A DNA stretch of 16,284 nt from Saprospiraceae bacterium UBA7328 (GCA_002471345.1 DKPS01000275.1:505-16788), one strand, 5' to 3'. Counted from the stretch's first letter, positions 7,901 to 14,939 are shown. Made by a program: numbers and translations. Notes: generated from the sequence alone by a model not told the origin.

Positions 7901-10817
7901 TATCGATTGGAATGCCAGAGTCCATCTCAGAATTGAAGGTGATGAATTATCATTTAGGGTAACTAACTGGGAAGATGGATGGTTAGGAACTATTATAGAT
8001 TCTAATACTAAAGTGAGTGCATTGGAATGGTTTCATGTGGCTGTCTTATACGGCAGTGACGATCAAATTGCAACAATTTATCTGAATGGAGAGGATGTAG
8101 GGTCTGCAGTTATGGATCGCGAACCTAAAGATCTCTTTTCAAAACAGAATCTTTTTATTGGCCGATCATTGGATTATGATAACAACACCTATTTTGATGG
8201 TAAGATGGACGAATTTCGTTTCTGGAATATTTCAAGAAGTCAAGATGAAATCATAGAGCATATGAATTGCAACTTGATTGGTAATGAAACAGGTCTACAA
8301 GTTTATTATTCATTTTCAGATGGAAATCCTGGTGGCGACAACAATTTAAAATCAACTGCAACAGACTACAACTTTAAAGATTATAGTGGGCAATTAAGGA
8401 ATTTTGATCTTTCGGGACCAAAATCCAATTATATTTCTGTTTCAGATCTAATATTTAGCTCTTCTTGCATTGAAGTATTAGAGTGCACAATTCTGGATGA
8501 AAAGGCTCCTGTTATCACAATAGATTCAACAGTCGACATTCCTTATACATTGGAGTGCAGAACAGAGTTGCCTCTTTTACAAGGAGGCGTCAATATATTT
8601 GCTGAGGACGATTGTGATGGAGACATCAGCCAGGATATTGTCTTAGAAAATCAGTATTCCATAAATGGAGATTGCCTGACTGGTCCACAAATAGTCACCA
8701 CACAAGAATATAAAGTAACAGATGCAGCTGGCAATATAGCTAAAAAAGAATTTTCAATTGCAGAGTACGATACCCAAGCCCCGATTTGGAATGACTCTTC
8801 TCAGGTGCTTACCCTTTATGCCGAATGTGGAGATGATATTGATTCCCTTATTGCATTAAATATTCCTTCAGCGCAAGATGAATGTTTGCATGATAGCACT
8901 GTTCATAATGCAGTGGATGTATTTCTGTCCAGTGAGACCAGCAGCGCAGGATGTGGAAATACCTTCCAGCGTTCTTTGTTTTATTCTGTTCAAGATGTTT
9001 GTGGAAACATAAATCCTGAATCCTTCATGGTGAACATTATCGTGAGTGATAGTACTTCACCATCATGGGACGTTGAAGGCAATGAACTACGTATTAACCT
9101 AGAATGTGAAAACAATATAGACTTCCTTGCATTTGGTAATATTCCGACAGCCAGTGATGCTTGTGGCTCTGCTTCTGTTGTTCTTGATTCTGTTTCAAAT
9201 GCCCAATTTTGTGGTAATTATTTTGAGATAATCTATAGCTACTCTGCTTCAGATGATTGTGGAAACATAGTAAATGAAGGCTTTCGAGTAATTTACAGTA
9301 TTCCTATATCGACAGGGCCTGTAATCTCTGGTGTGCCTCAGGATATTACTATAAGCTGTAATGACCCCTATCCCGATACTCAATTGCTTTTTAGTAATCT
9401 AAGTGCTTTTGATGTTTGTGATGGCGTACTCAATATCTTAGGGCTTGATCTGTGCAGCAGTTCTTTTGGGGATTGCTTTTTCAATGAGGATGGATCTGTT
9501 AGTGCAGCACAATCTCAGATTGAACATATCTATTGTATATCGGCTCAAAATTCTTGCGGATTAACGACAGAAGAATATTTCAAGATTACTATTATTAATG
9601 ATTTGAGAATTGACCTTGGGCCTGATCAAACAATTTGTGATGGGGAGGAAGTTCAACTTAATGCAGGGACTCCCGAGGCTGTATATTATTGGCATGGGCC
9701 TAATGACTTCTTCTCTCAAGAACAATCTCCTTTTGTATCTCAACCTGGCACCTATGCTGTGATAATAGAAGGACAAAATGGTTGCTGCCAAAGTGATCAA
9801 ATCAACCTTCTTGATGGAAACCATCCGATTCTAAATCTTTCCTCAAATAAGCTCAATTGTAACATAAGTAATATATCATTGAATCTTTCTACTGATATAC
9901 CAGGTGGAAGCTATTCTTGGAACGGACCAAATGATTTTTCATCCAGTGAACCAAATCCTCAAGTCACAAATCCAGGAACATATTCAGTAATTTACACAGC
10001 TGAAAATGGATGTTCATCCACCGAATCCATCGTCGTCGAACAAGATGTCGAATTACCTCAAATTACGGCTCAAGGAGGCACCTTCAATTGTAATATAGAG
10101 TCCATTCAGCTTGTAGCAAGTTCAAATATGGAAGAAAGTAGTTTTATATGGTCAGGCCCTAATGGATTTTTCTCAACCGATCAGTTCCCATTGGTTTTCA
10201 CTTCCGGGACTTACAACCTGAAGGTTTTTTCTCCAAATGGGTGCAGTAGCACAATAGATGTTATTGTTAGCTTCTCTAGTGAAGTAGAACCAGCTGCTAA
10301 TTTTGATTTCACAGTTCACGAACTAACTGTAAGCTTTTCAGATTTTTCTTCAGGCAACCCAAATTCTTGGTTCTGGGATTTTGGCGATGGACAGACCAGC
10401 TCTGATAGAGTTCCCACCCACATCTACGAACAAGAAGGAGAATATACTGTAAGATTGGAAGTGACTAATCTATGTGGATCAGATTTCCACGAATTATTAG
10501 TAGTCGTACAAACTTCAAATGTCCAGGAAACGCCTTGGCTAAATAAGTTGCAAGTTTTTCCAAATCCAAATAATGGCCAGTTTAACCTAACAGTAAAAGG
10601 TGATGCAACAGAGATAGTAAATATAGCATTGATTAATTCATTAGGGCAGACCTTTCAATTGAAAAATTTGGACTACAGTACTGGAAATATCAATATAGAT
10701 TATTCATTAACAAATCTAATTTCAGGAACCTATTACATCCGAATCGAGGCTCAAAAAGAGACATTTTATCACAAATTGATCATCGATCATGATTTAAAGA
10801 CATCACTAGATAAATAA
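4989..10817 (+). CDS. giant T9SS-secreted mosaic protein: Asp-box propeller, LamG, HYR-like, PKD, type A sorting domain
   Basis: A 1942-residue extracellular or surface protein. Signal peptide 1-20 (ending QVYAQE). Residues about 105-760 form a BNR/Asp-box beta-propeller region: S-x-D-x-G-x-T-W-like motifs at about 149, 201, 245, 306, 363, 410, 582, 627 and 666 (for example SRDGGQTW, SKDGGISW, SEDGGSTW). About 770-920 look Ig-like. About 927-1160 is a LamG/concanavalin-like domain (MDFDGEDDYLQIP, YTIETWIYM, WFHVAVLY, FIGRSLD, GKMDEFRFWN). Four Cys-containing HYR-like repeats follow (1168-1540), each with an A/S-x-D-x-C motif and three with a DxCGN-like or SCG motif. Three repeats with W-x-GP and PGTY (or SGTY) cover 1540-1764, then a PKD domain (WFWDFGDGQTSS, near 1794) and a type A sorting domain 1855-1936 (LQVFPNPNNGQFNLTV, ISGTYYIRIE, HKLII). 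Export by the general Sec route, then T9SS, and surface anchoring or release are expected. No glycosidase or protease catalytic site is recognisable, so adhesion or carbohydrate binding is the best inference. Confidence 0.93.
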   Translation: MIKKYSLLILYTSLFLQVYAQEVSWRVLMNDPTISYYEVVAAFENQTKGKDLSKIKGSGKFQLYKNHYDKKVNGKGYYSERQARNEKMKFKNSSLAKSNSNDNWQYIGLDAPLLNMTGMWLGRVDRVAFHPTNSNILWAGTPAGGLWKSDDTGLSWNLISDTWPNLAIGDIIVDPSNVNNMYVATGDSDSWFFDSYGIQVSRDGGQTWHLKNNGLQDVTQIYRLVIDPSRPHILYCATEIGLFRSQNSGENWSKMTGIDGRINDLELHPSNPNILHVAVTKNRGWSIQGDKNQTKSRNFDFEYYRSTDTGSSFAPINIGFESTSDESDDMLFGRIAVSPDNPNIVYIGGYANNGESLGALYKSEDAGLTFVEKAPRSTFTGTIGAWTMHLAVNPTDADDVIMGSVTAKRSKDGGISWTSLREPELLHVDLHDMKWQPGTNRLFIANDGGLEYVNDDGIHVLTQGIRVGQFAEMSSSPHGELIIGGMQDCGTRIKLPNGRWTFVAGGDGMTGLIDPVTERSFYASAQLGWTIKGEFSENQLEYWDGLLFSDQEQQKATWETLIRMHPFKNNVLYIPFEDLFISEDFGRSFNKTSLSHLNFLYPPSILEISESDPSFMYISDGRSIAKSEDGGSTWSKVQDEFYISSLTIDHENPSKIWTSGWEISESINGGQTFRSLRSFFPNSWKSYVVHQPGSLDGIYALADGEIGYLDDNLNNWIDYSNNLPNTSFNSSDIDIITSIGKIRISTWGRGIWESDLFSNSPEFAKRIPKPPVLNHIDCGSKIEMSIMSNEDFDEVHWYKNDEFVAATTEHFFTSSDPGKWGARIINGAQKSYLSETVTFDLNQEELIGPDFVCEGSVHHFYIATPEDSSETYWNVPEGWEQNSLDQTSIGVIINSDGIISATHDVGCGIRNYTKQVTIIPGCGQIVMDFDGEDDYLQIPKGLIDNVSDYTIETWIYMDQIPASHYAIYDLGIDWNARVHLRIEGDELSFRVTNWEDGWLGTIIDSNTKVSALEWFHVAVLYGSDDQIATIYLNGEDVGSAVMDREPKDLFSKQNLFIGRSLDYDNNTYFDGKMDEFRFWNISRSQDEIIEHMNCNLIGNETGLQVYYSFSDGNPGGDNNLKSTATDYNFKDYSGQLRNFDLSGPKSNYISVSDLIFSSSCIEVLECTILDEKAPVITIDSTVDIPYTLECRTELPLLQGGVNIFAEDDCDGDISQDIVLENQYSINGDCLTGPQIVTTQEYKVTDAAGNIAKKEFSIAEYDTQAPIWNDSSQVLTLYAECGDDIDSLIALNIPSAQDECLHDSTVHNAVDVFLSSETSSAGCGNTFQRSLFYSVQDVCGNINPESFMVNIIVSDSTSPSWDVEGNELRINLECENNIDFLAFGNIPTASDACGSASVVLDSVSNAQFCGNYFEIIYSYSASDDCGNIVNEGFRVIYSIPISTGPVISGVPQDITISCNDPYPDTQLLFSNLSAFDVCDGVLNILGLDLCSSSFGDCFFNEDGSVSAAQSQIEHIYCISAQNSCGLTTEEYFKITIINDLRIDLGPDQTICDGEEVQLNAGTPEAVYYWHGPNDFFSQEQSPFVSQPGTYAVIIEGQNGCCQSDQINLLDGNHPILNLSSNKLNCNISNISLNLSTDIPGGSYSWNGPNDFSSSEPNPQVTNPGTYSVIYTAENGCSSTESIVVEQDVELPQITAQGGTFNCNIESIQLVASSNMEESSFIWSGPNGFFSTDQFPLVFTSGTYNLKVFSPNGCSSTIDVIVSFSSEVEPAANFDFTVHELTVSFSDFSSGNPNSWFWDFGDGQTSSDRVPTHIYEQEGEYTVRLEVTNLCGSDFHELLVVVQTSNVQETPWLNKLQVFPNPNNGQFNLTVKGDATEIVNIALINSLGQTFQLKNLDYSTGNINIDYSLTNLISGTYYIRIEAQKETFYHKLIIDHDLKTSLDK

Positions 10818-10933
10818 GACCACAATTGAATGTATACCTAGAATGTATGCATATCGAAGTTTCAGGAATAAAGTATTTCATTTAGACTAGACATAGGTAA
10901 ATTCCATATTTTCGTCGTCATAAACAGAATAGA

Positions 10934-11545
10934 ATGAAATTGAGACTCTTAATTTATTGTTCAATTGCATTAGTGGGCTTTTCAAGTTGTAAGTACAATA
11001 ATAAAAGCAGTAACTCATCATCTAAAATTGAGCAACCAAAAGAAAAAATAGTAGACTCAGGGACATTGCCAGGCACATGGGAACCTGCCAATGATGAAGG
11101 AATTTTATTTCATTATGTATGCCCAGACCGATGTGTTGGAGGAGTTTTGGATTATGAGGGAAATTGTCCAGTATGTGGAAAACAATTACATCACAATTCT
11201 GCCTACCACTTCAATAACAACAATCCAAGTCAAAGCCCTGGGGCTGATCAAAATATTAGGCCAAGAAATACTGAAAGTGATCCTGCTCAAAGCCCTAATG
11301 GCATATGGCATTTTAAATGTGCAAATGGTCATGGATCGGGTGTAGAAGGAATTTGTCCCCAATGTGGATCAGAATTGATCCATAATGAAGATTATCATAC
11401 TGATAGTGAGAATGAAGAACCTGCACAAAATGATAGTGGTGTTTGGCACTTTACCTGTCCAGATGGGCATGAAGGAGGAGCAGGTGCACCAATGACATGT
11501 GATGAGTGTGGTAAACCTCTTGAGCATAACACTGCCTATCATTAA
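10934..11545 (+). CDS. lipoprotein with three zinc-ribbon-like (HMBD-like) repeats
   Basis: A 203-residue protein with a lipoprotein signal: a hydrophobic stretch followed by VGFSSC, with C19 as the lipidated cysteine; F at -3 is slightly atypical. A Ser/Asn-rich linker follows. Three repeats then share the pattern aromatic-H-aromatic-x-C, C or H four residues later, CxxCG, and a closing HNxxYH: ligands C63, C67, C78, C81 in repeat 1; C129, H133, C141, C144 in repeat 2; C175, H179, C189, C192 in repeat 3. This resembles the heavy-metal-binding domain (CPxHP...CPxCGMxL) of copper and cation efflux proteins, but the Met of the usual CGMxL is replaced here (CGKQL, CGSEL, CGKPL), so zinc or structural binding is as likely as copper. 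Repeats 2 and 3 are preceded by NGIW and SGVW and joined by acidic, low-complexity linkers. It follows the giant gene by 116 bp; a link to it is unproven. Function is not known. Confidence 0.8.
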   Translation: MKLRLLIYCSIALVGFSSCKYNNKSSNSSSKIEQPKEKIVDSGTLPGTWEPANDEGILFHYVCPDRCVGGVLDYEGNCPVCGKQLHHNSAYHFNNNNPSQSPGADQNIRPRNTESDPAQSPNGIWHFKCANGHGSGVEGICPQCGSELIHNEDYHTDSENEEPAQNDSGVWHFTCPDGHEGGAGAPMTCDECGKPLEHNTAYH

Positions 11546-11877
11546 TTAAAATATCCATCTAGATCAAAATTCTTAAATACCACAATTTCATCAATCTAAA
11601 TTCAAATAAAGAAGAATCTGAATTTAACTTTTTTCACATATTCTATCCACTGTTCAGGTTTAATAGGCCATAAAAATTATCCTTCTAAAAAAATTCCTAA
11701 TACGCAGAGCAAGTCATTTAGTGGAAGTAAGTACAAAGTAAAATTCTTCAAATTTCAAATCAATTCTATCCTCCATTTTATAGGTCTTATCCATGCTTTG
11801 CTTCATTTGATCTAACCTTCTATTAGGAACTTCAAATAAATCGTAGTTTTCTGCCGAATACAATTGCTTGTCACATT
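11546..11877. other. 332-bp stretch without a confident gene
   Basis: Very A/T-rich spacer between the zinc-ribbon lipoprotein and the ABC operon. I find no hairpin with a T-run and no clear TAnnTTTG promoter for the ABC genes; TAGTTTTC at 11844-11851 matches 7 of 8 but has no TTG at the right distance. The minus strand has an open frame from a TTG at 11863 to a TGA at 11714 (49 residues; an internal ATG at 11806 gives 30). Its translation has mixed composition (contains YDLFEVPNRRLDQ and MEDRIDLKFEEFYFV), so it may be a small gene or a decayed gene end, but nothing else supports it. Confidence 0.5.
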
Positions 11878-12765
11878 ATGATTGCATTAAGCATTAATAA
11901 TTTGAGTAAATCCTATGGCAGAATAAAAGCTGTGCAAGGACTAAATCTCGAAATTGAAGAAGGTACTATTTATGGCCTTTTAGGACCAAATGGTAGTGGA
12001 AAAACCACCACGTTAGGAATGATACTTGATATCATCAAACCTGATCAAGGCACCTATCAATGGTTTGAAGGGAAATATGGGGACTACCATAGAAAAAAGG
12101 TTGGAGCCATTCTTGAGACTCCAAATTTCTATCCATATCTCGATGCCACAGAGAATCTCAAAATTGTCGATCAGATCAAAGGTGGAAAGAGAAATAATTT
12201 CGATGACCTCTTGGAACTTGTCAATCTGCTCCATCGTAAAAAGTCAAAATTTAGAGCCTATTCCTTAGGAATGAAACAAAGACTAGCAATAGCTGCGACT
12301 CTTTTAGGAGATCCAGAAGTACTAATTTTTGATGAACCGACAAATGGTCTTGACCCACAAGGAATTGCTGAAGTGAGAAATGTGATGACAGAAATAGCAA
12401 GCATGGGAAAAACGGTCCTTTTGGCCAGTCACATTCTTCATGAAGTAGAAAAGATATGTGATCATGTTGCCATTATTAAAAATGGAAAATTGCTTGCAAC
12501 TGGCCTCGTGGGTTCTATACTTTCCGATGATATTACTATAGAGGTAGGTAGCCACGATTTAGATCAATTAGCTACAGTACTTTCTGAATTTAGTAACATT
12601 GAAAATTTAAGTCGGAAAAACACTTGGCTAGAATGCACTATTCCTTCAGATACAAATGTAGAAGAGCTAAATAAATTCCTTTTTTCCAAAGGAATAGTCA
12701 CAAATCACTTCGTAAGCAGAAAAAGAAAACTCGAAGAAGAATTTCTTGAAATCACAAAAGAGTAA
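11878..12765 (+). CDS. ABC transporter ATP-binding protein (BcrA/drug-export type)
   Basis: A 295-residue cytoplasmic ATPase that drives the membrane partner encoded next. Walker A GPNGSGKT (36-43); Q-loop region VGAILETPNFYPYLDATENL, with E80 where most ABC proteins have Gln, as also seen in BcrA-type exporters; signature YSLGMKQR (128-135), a variant of LSGGQ; Walker B VLIFDEP with D152 and E153; D-loop GLDP; H185 in LASHILHEVEKICD. After about residue 210 comes the short C-terminal regulatory extension common in single-domain exporters of the CcmA/NatA/BcrA group. The gene ends 4 nt before the permease ATG, so the two form an operon. Substrate cannot be read from the sequence. It is unlike a gliding GldA/GldF/GldG system, since only one permease follows. 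Confidence 0.95.
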   Translation: MIALSINNLSKSYGRIKAVQGLNLEIEEGTIYGLLGPNGSGKTTTLGMILDIIKPDQGTYQWFEGKYGDYHRKKVGAILETPNFYPYLDATENLKIVDQIKGGKRNNFDDLLELVNLLHRKKSKFRAYSLGMKQRLAIAATLLGDPEVLIFDEPTNGLDPQGIAEVRNVMTEIASMGKTVLLASHILHEVEKICDHVAIIKNGKLLATGLVGSILSDDITIEVGSHDLDQLATVLSEFSNIENLSRKNTWLECTIPSDTNVEELNKFLFSKGIVTNHFVSRKRKLEEEFLEITKE

Positions 12766-12769
12766 GACC

Positions 12770-13591
12770 ATGAAATATTACAATTTGTTAGTAACCGAAT
12801 GGTTGAAGTTTAGGAAAAATGCCGTGGTTTCGCTACTTGGAATCATGTTTTTGGTTTTTATGCCAACTTCCATTTTTATTGGAAAGGAATTTAAGAATGT
12901 TCCACCACCACTTCCTAACAACTCCATATTCTTTGAATTCCCGTCAATGTGGTCCTATTTAGGTTATGTTGGGAATTGGTTAGTCTTCTTCTTCATAGGC
13001 CTCATGGTCATTTATATGATTACCTCTGAAGTAGGTTATAAAACAATGCGTCAAAACATCATAAGTGGTTATACCAGACATGATTTTTACATGTCTAAAA
13101 TGACATCTACAATCGTGCTATGTCTTTTTGTGACATTTATGTATGCAGTGATTGGTTTGGGTATAGGACTGTGGCATACAGAAGGCGCTGACCTCGCTTA
13201 TGCTTTTGACAATAATTGGGCGATCCCTAGATTCTTCTTAATGTCTCTCGGGTATTGTTCTATTGGTTTTTTCATAGCTTTTTTATTACGGAGGTCCGGA
13301 ATTGCAGTAATGTTTTACTTGAGTTATGTCATTCTAGTTGAAATTATTTTAAGGTGGGGAGTACACGGTAAAATGATGGGATTTAAGAATTCGTCAATCA
13401 ATTATTATCCTGCAAATTCATTTGAAGATTTGATGCCAAACCCTTTGTTCAGATACGCCGAAGCCATACCAATGGATGATTTGGATTTTGATTTTCTACT
13501 TACATATGGACAAGCTGCTATCTCATCGGTAATATATATTTCGATATTTTTCGGTTTATCCTACTTTATGTTCTTGAAAAGAGACATTTAA
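12770..13591 (+). CDS. ABC-2 type permease partner
   Basis: A 273-residue integral inner-membrane protein. Six hydrophobic segments can be seen at about 18-37, 64-86, 111-135, 154-173, 176-196 and 248-268. The N-terminus MKYYNLLVTEWLKFRKN is typical of ABC-2 permeases, with a short amphipathic coupling stretch before TM1, and YKTMRQNIISGYTRHDFYMSK after TM2 fits the cytoplasmic loop that contacts the ATPase (compare the R-Q-N-I-I-x-G motif in BcrB/ABC-2 proteins). ATG at 12770 is chosen; an in-frame TTG at 12746 would overlap the ATPase gene and add a charged extension. No other permease is present, so it probably works as a homodimer with the ATPase. Substrate unknown. Confidence 0.92.
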   Translation: MKYYNLLVTEWLKFRKNAVVSLLGIMFLVFMPTSIFIGKEFKNVPPPLPNNSIFFEFPSMWSYLGYVGNWLVFFFIGLMVIYMITSEVGYKTMRQNIISGYTRHDFYMSKMTSTIVLCLFVTFMYAVIGLGIGLWHTEGADLAYAFDNNWAIPRFFLMSLGYCSIGFFIAFLLRRSGIAVMFYLSYVILVEIILRWGVHGKMMGFKNSSINYYPANSFEDLMPNPLFRYAEAIPMDDLDFDFLLTYGQAAISSVIYISIFFGLSYFMFLKRDI

Positions 13592-13612
13592 GGAAGTCTT
13601 AAGAAATATTAT

Positions 13613-13644
13613 TTGGAAATTCGAGATTTTTTAATATATTTTTG
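13613..13644 (+). promoter_or_regulatory. Bacteroidota-type promoter (TTG-N21-TATTTTTG)
   Basis: TATTTTTG at 13637-13644 is a full match to the Bacteroidota -7 element TAnnTTTG, and a TTG at 13613-13615 lies 21 nt upstream, inside the 17-23 nt range known for the -33 element. Transcription would begin near 13650, just upstream of a small ORF at 13657 and about 158 nt before the 75-residue gene at 13808. It starts 21 nt after the permease stop. Only a consensus match. Confidence 0.5.
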
Positions 13645-13656
13645 TTAACTCTTTAC

Positions 13657-13818
13657 ATGGGGATAACACATACTGAGAAAATATCGGATTCAAATTCAAG
13701 GTCAAGTTCAGACCTTCAAAGTCATTATTTATACGAATGGTTTTCAGAAGTCCTCACCTCCATGGATACACACGACATATTATTTTCTAAATATAAATTC
13801 ATTACACATGCCGCGTAG
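13657..13818 (+). CDS. possible small ORF (53 residues) overlapping the next gene
   Basis: An ATG at 13657, 12 nt after the promoter -7 element, opens a 53-codon frame ending TAG at 13816-13818, 11 nt inside the next gene in another frame. The product starts MGITHTEKISDSNSRSSSD, is Ser- and His-containing, has YEWFSEVLTSMD as its most hydrophobic part and shows no domain or signal I recognise. The 5' leader would be under 10 nt. It could be a regulatory upstream ORF for the 75-residue protein, a small protein, or chance. Confidence 0.22.
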   Translation: MGITHTEKISDSNSRSSSDLQSHYLYEWFSEVLTSMDTHDILFSKYKFITHAA

Positions 13819-14035
13819 AAGTACAAAAAAATTCGATTTTGGTACAGATGTATACTACTTCAATGTAAAAAACGGATATAATAACAATATTACTATCAAA
13901 AGAACAAACAGAGTAGAAGCAGTAAGATCATATCAACAGTATCTAAGAACGAAGAAGAACTGCGAGTGGTTGGGCAAATGGAATGGTAAATCATTCGATG
14001 AGACTGATGTAGAGAAGTACATAAAAGTCTCCTAA
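13808..14035 (+). CDS. small uncharacterised basic protein (75 residues)
   Basis: A 75-residue protein without signal peptide or membrane segment, so cytoplasmic. It begins MPRRSTKKFDFGTDVYYFNV; the middle NNITIKRTNRVEAVRSYQQYL may be two beta-strands and a helix; WLGKWNGKSF with two tryptophans follows. It is basic and could bind nucleic acid, but nothing in it proves that. It has its own promoter and a strong terminator just after the stop, so it is a single-gene unit. I have seen similar short proteins only as hypothetical; function unknown. A 53-codon ORF overlaps its first codons in another frame. Confidence 0.75.
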   Translation: MPRRSTKKFDFGTDVYYFNVKNGYNNNITIKRTNRVEAVRSYQQYLRTKKNCEWLGKWNGKSFDETDVEKYIKVS

Positions 14036-14062
14036 ACTGACAATTCTAAGAAAAGTATTAAT

Positions 14063-14095
14063 AAAAAAAAGGTGCTCAATTGAGCACCTTTTTTT
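14063..14095. terminator. strong bidirectional intrinsic terminator
   Basis: Perfect palindrome GGTGCTCAATTGAGCACC (14071-14088) preceded by eight A (14063-14070) and followed by seven T (14089-14095), 35 nt after the stop of the 75-residue gene and 23 nt beyond the stop of the minus-strand basic protein gene, serving both convergent genes. Confidence 0.92.
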
Positions 14096-14111
14096 ATGTT
14101 GTAAATTCTCG

Positions 14112-14789
14112 TCATCTCCTTCTTTTCTTCTTAAATTTCAATTTTTTACCTCTGCGAGAATCATGAAAAGTAATTTGATCTCCATGGATTTCATAGTACT
14201 TACTATCAGCACCAAAATACCTATTTCTATTCTTGACATCCCTTTTGTAATTATACCAATCATCATATCCTCTTCGTCGATTATTATACCTCCTTACCCT
14301 AATTCCATCATTGTAATATGAAATATCAATGTCGACATTATGGACATCACAATGCCAGTTTCCTGACAAATCATAAGAATCATAACGATTTGTCCCTCTC
14401 CTATTGCCATAGTCCCGTCCATAGTTATAATCCCTTTCTCTTCTATTATAACCATGACGGTTATAATATTGATAAGATCTTTCAAGGTAAAAAGTACGAC
14501 GACCATACTTCTTACTCCATTTTAAACCTCTTCGGGTAAGCCTAATAGAATTCCCATCACAGTCATCATAATGCCCTCGCCTTAATCTGTCATATTTGAC
14601 CCAACGAGCTCGATGTCTTCCATCGATTCGTTTTACCATAATACTACGACGTTTGCCAGGTTTGATTTGGATCGAAAGTCCGGTGCGATAATCTTCCCAC
14701 AAGCCATAGACTTCATTATTTCTATCAGGTGCGGAAAATGTAAACAGTGGTGTCAAGACTAGCAATGCAAAAAGAATTCCCTTTTTCAT
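14112..14789 (-). CDS. exported, very basic Arg/Tyr-rich protein, internally duplicated
   Basis: A 225-residue protein with a signal peptide (MKKGILFALLVLTPLFTFSA, cleaved near residue 20), so periplasmic or surface. ATG at 14789 fits the signal peptide; 12 extra codons upstream start with TTG. Two similar halves are visible: residues 27-104 (VYGLWEDYRTGLSIQI, SIMVKRIDGR, WVKYDRLRRG) and 139-222 (DLSGNWHCDVHNVDIDI, GIRVRRYNNR, WYNYKRDVK). They are joined by a low-complexity Arg/Tyr/Gly/Asn stretch at about 105-138. Each half has a GxW start, alternating beta-like pattern and a K/R-rich end, which recalls small beta-barrel domains such as DUF2147, though that is a shape comparison only. The tail is a K/R run (KKLKFKKKRRR). 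The strong positive charge suggests binding to nucleic acid, polysaccharide or the cell envelope. Function unknown. Confidence 0.8.
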   Translation of the reverse strand: MKKGILFALLVLTPLFTFSAPDRNNEVYGLWEDYRTGLSIQIKPGKRRSIMVKRIDGRHRARWVKYDRLRRGHYDDCDGNSIRLTRRGLKWSKKYGRRTFYLERSYQYYNRHGYNRRERDYNYGRDYGNRRGTNRYDSYDLSGNWHCDVHNVDIDISYYNDGIRVRRYNNRRRGYDDWYNYKRDVKNRNRYFGADSKYYEIHGDQITFHDSRRGKKLKFKKKRRR

Positions 14790-14806
14790 AATGCTAATTT
14801 TAAATG

Positions 14807-14825
14807 TTGAACAATTAACGTTCAA
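14807..14825. promoter_or_regulatory. palindrome upstream of the basic protein gene
   Basis: TTGAAC (14807-14812), a 7-nt spacer, GTTCAA (14820-14825): perfect 6-bp arms 18 nt upstream of the ATG at 14789. It could be a repressor operator or part of the leader mRNA; chance is also possible in such A/T-rich DNA. Confidence 0.3.
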
Positions 14826-14902
14826 TAAGACTACGTATGATATTTGTTAAATTGTATGAAGGGGAAGTTAGGGTATTGTTATTCTCAATTTCTTTCACAT
14901 AA

Positions 14903-14939
14903 AAAAGGTAGTCCTCACTCAATGAGGTGACTGCCTTTT
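14903..14939 (-). terminator. intrinsic terminator of the M1 peptidase gene
   Basis: Read on the minus strand: a 15-bp stem (14903-14917 with 14923-14939, one G-U pair, a 2-nt bulge and a 5-nt loop CTCAA) followed by six T (the A-run at 14901-14906). It lies 22 nt beyond the stop at 14962 and ends the right-edge M1 transcript. Confidence 0.85.

Noticed and set aside
9561..9824. Minus-strand frame inside the giant gene
   Set aside because: The plus-strand frame is continuous with repeats of the same protein; the reverse frame shows no motif.
12746..12769. Extended start of the ABC permease
   Set aside because: It requires a TTG codon inside the ATPase gene; ATG at 12770, 4 nt after the ATPase stop, is normal for an operon.
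11878..13591. Gliding-motility ABC system (GldA/GldF)
   Set aside because: Only one permease is present and no GldG-like protein follows; the pair matches ordinary BcrA/ABC-2 exporters.
14790..14825. Extended N-terminus of the basic protein
   Set aside because: It requires a TTG start and would place 12 residues before a clear signal peptide; ATG 14789 fits better.
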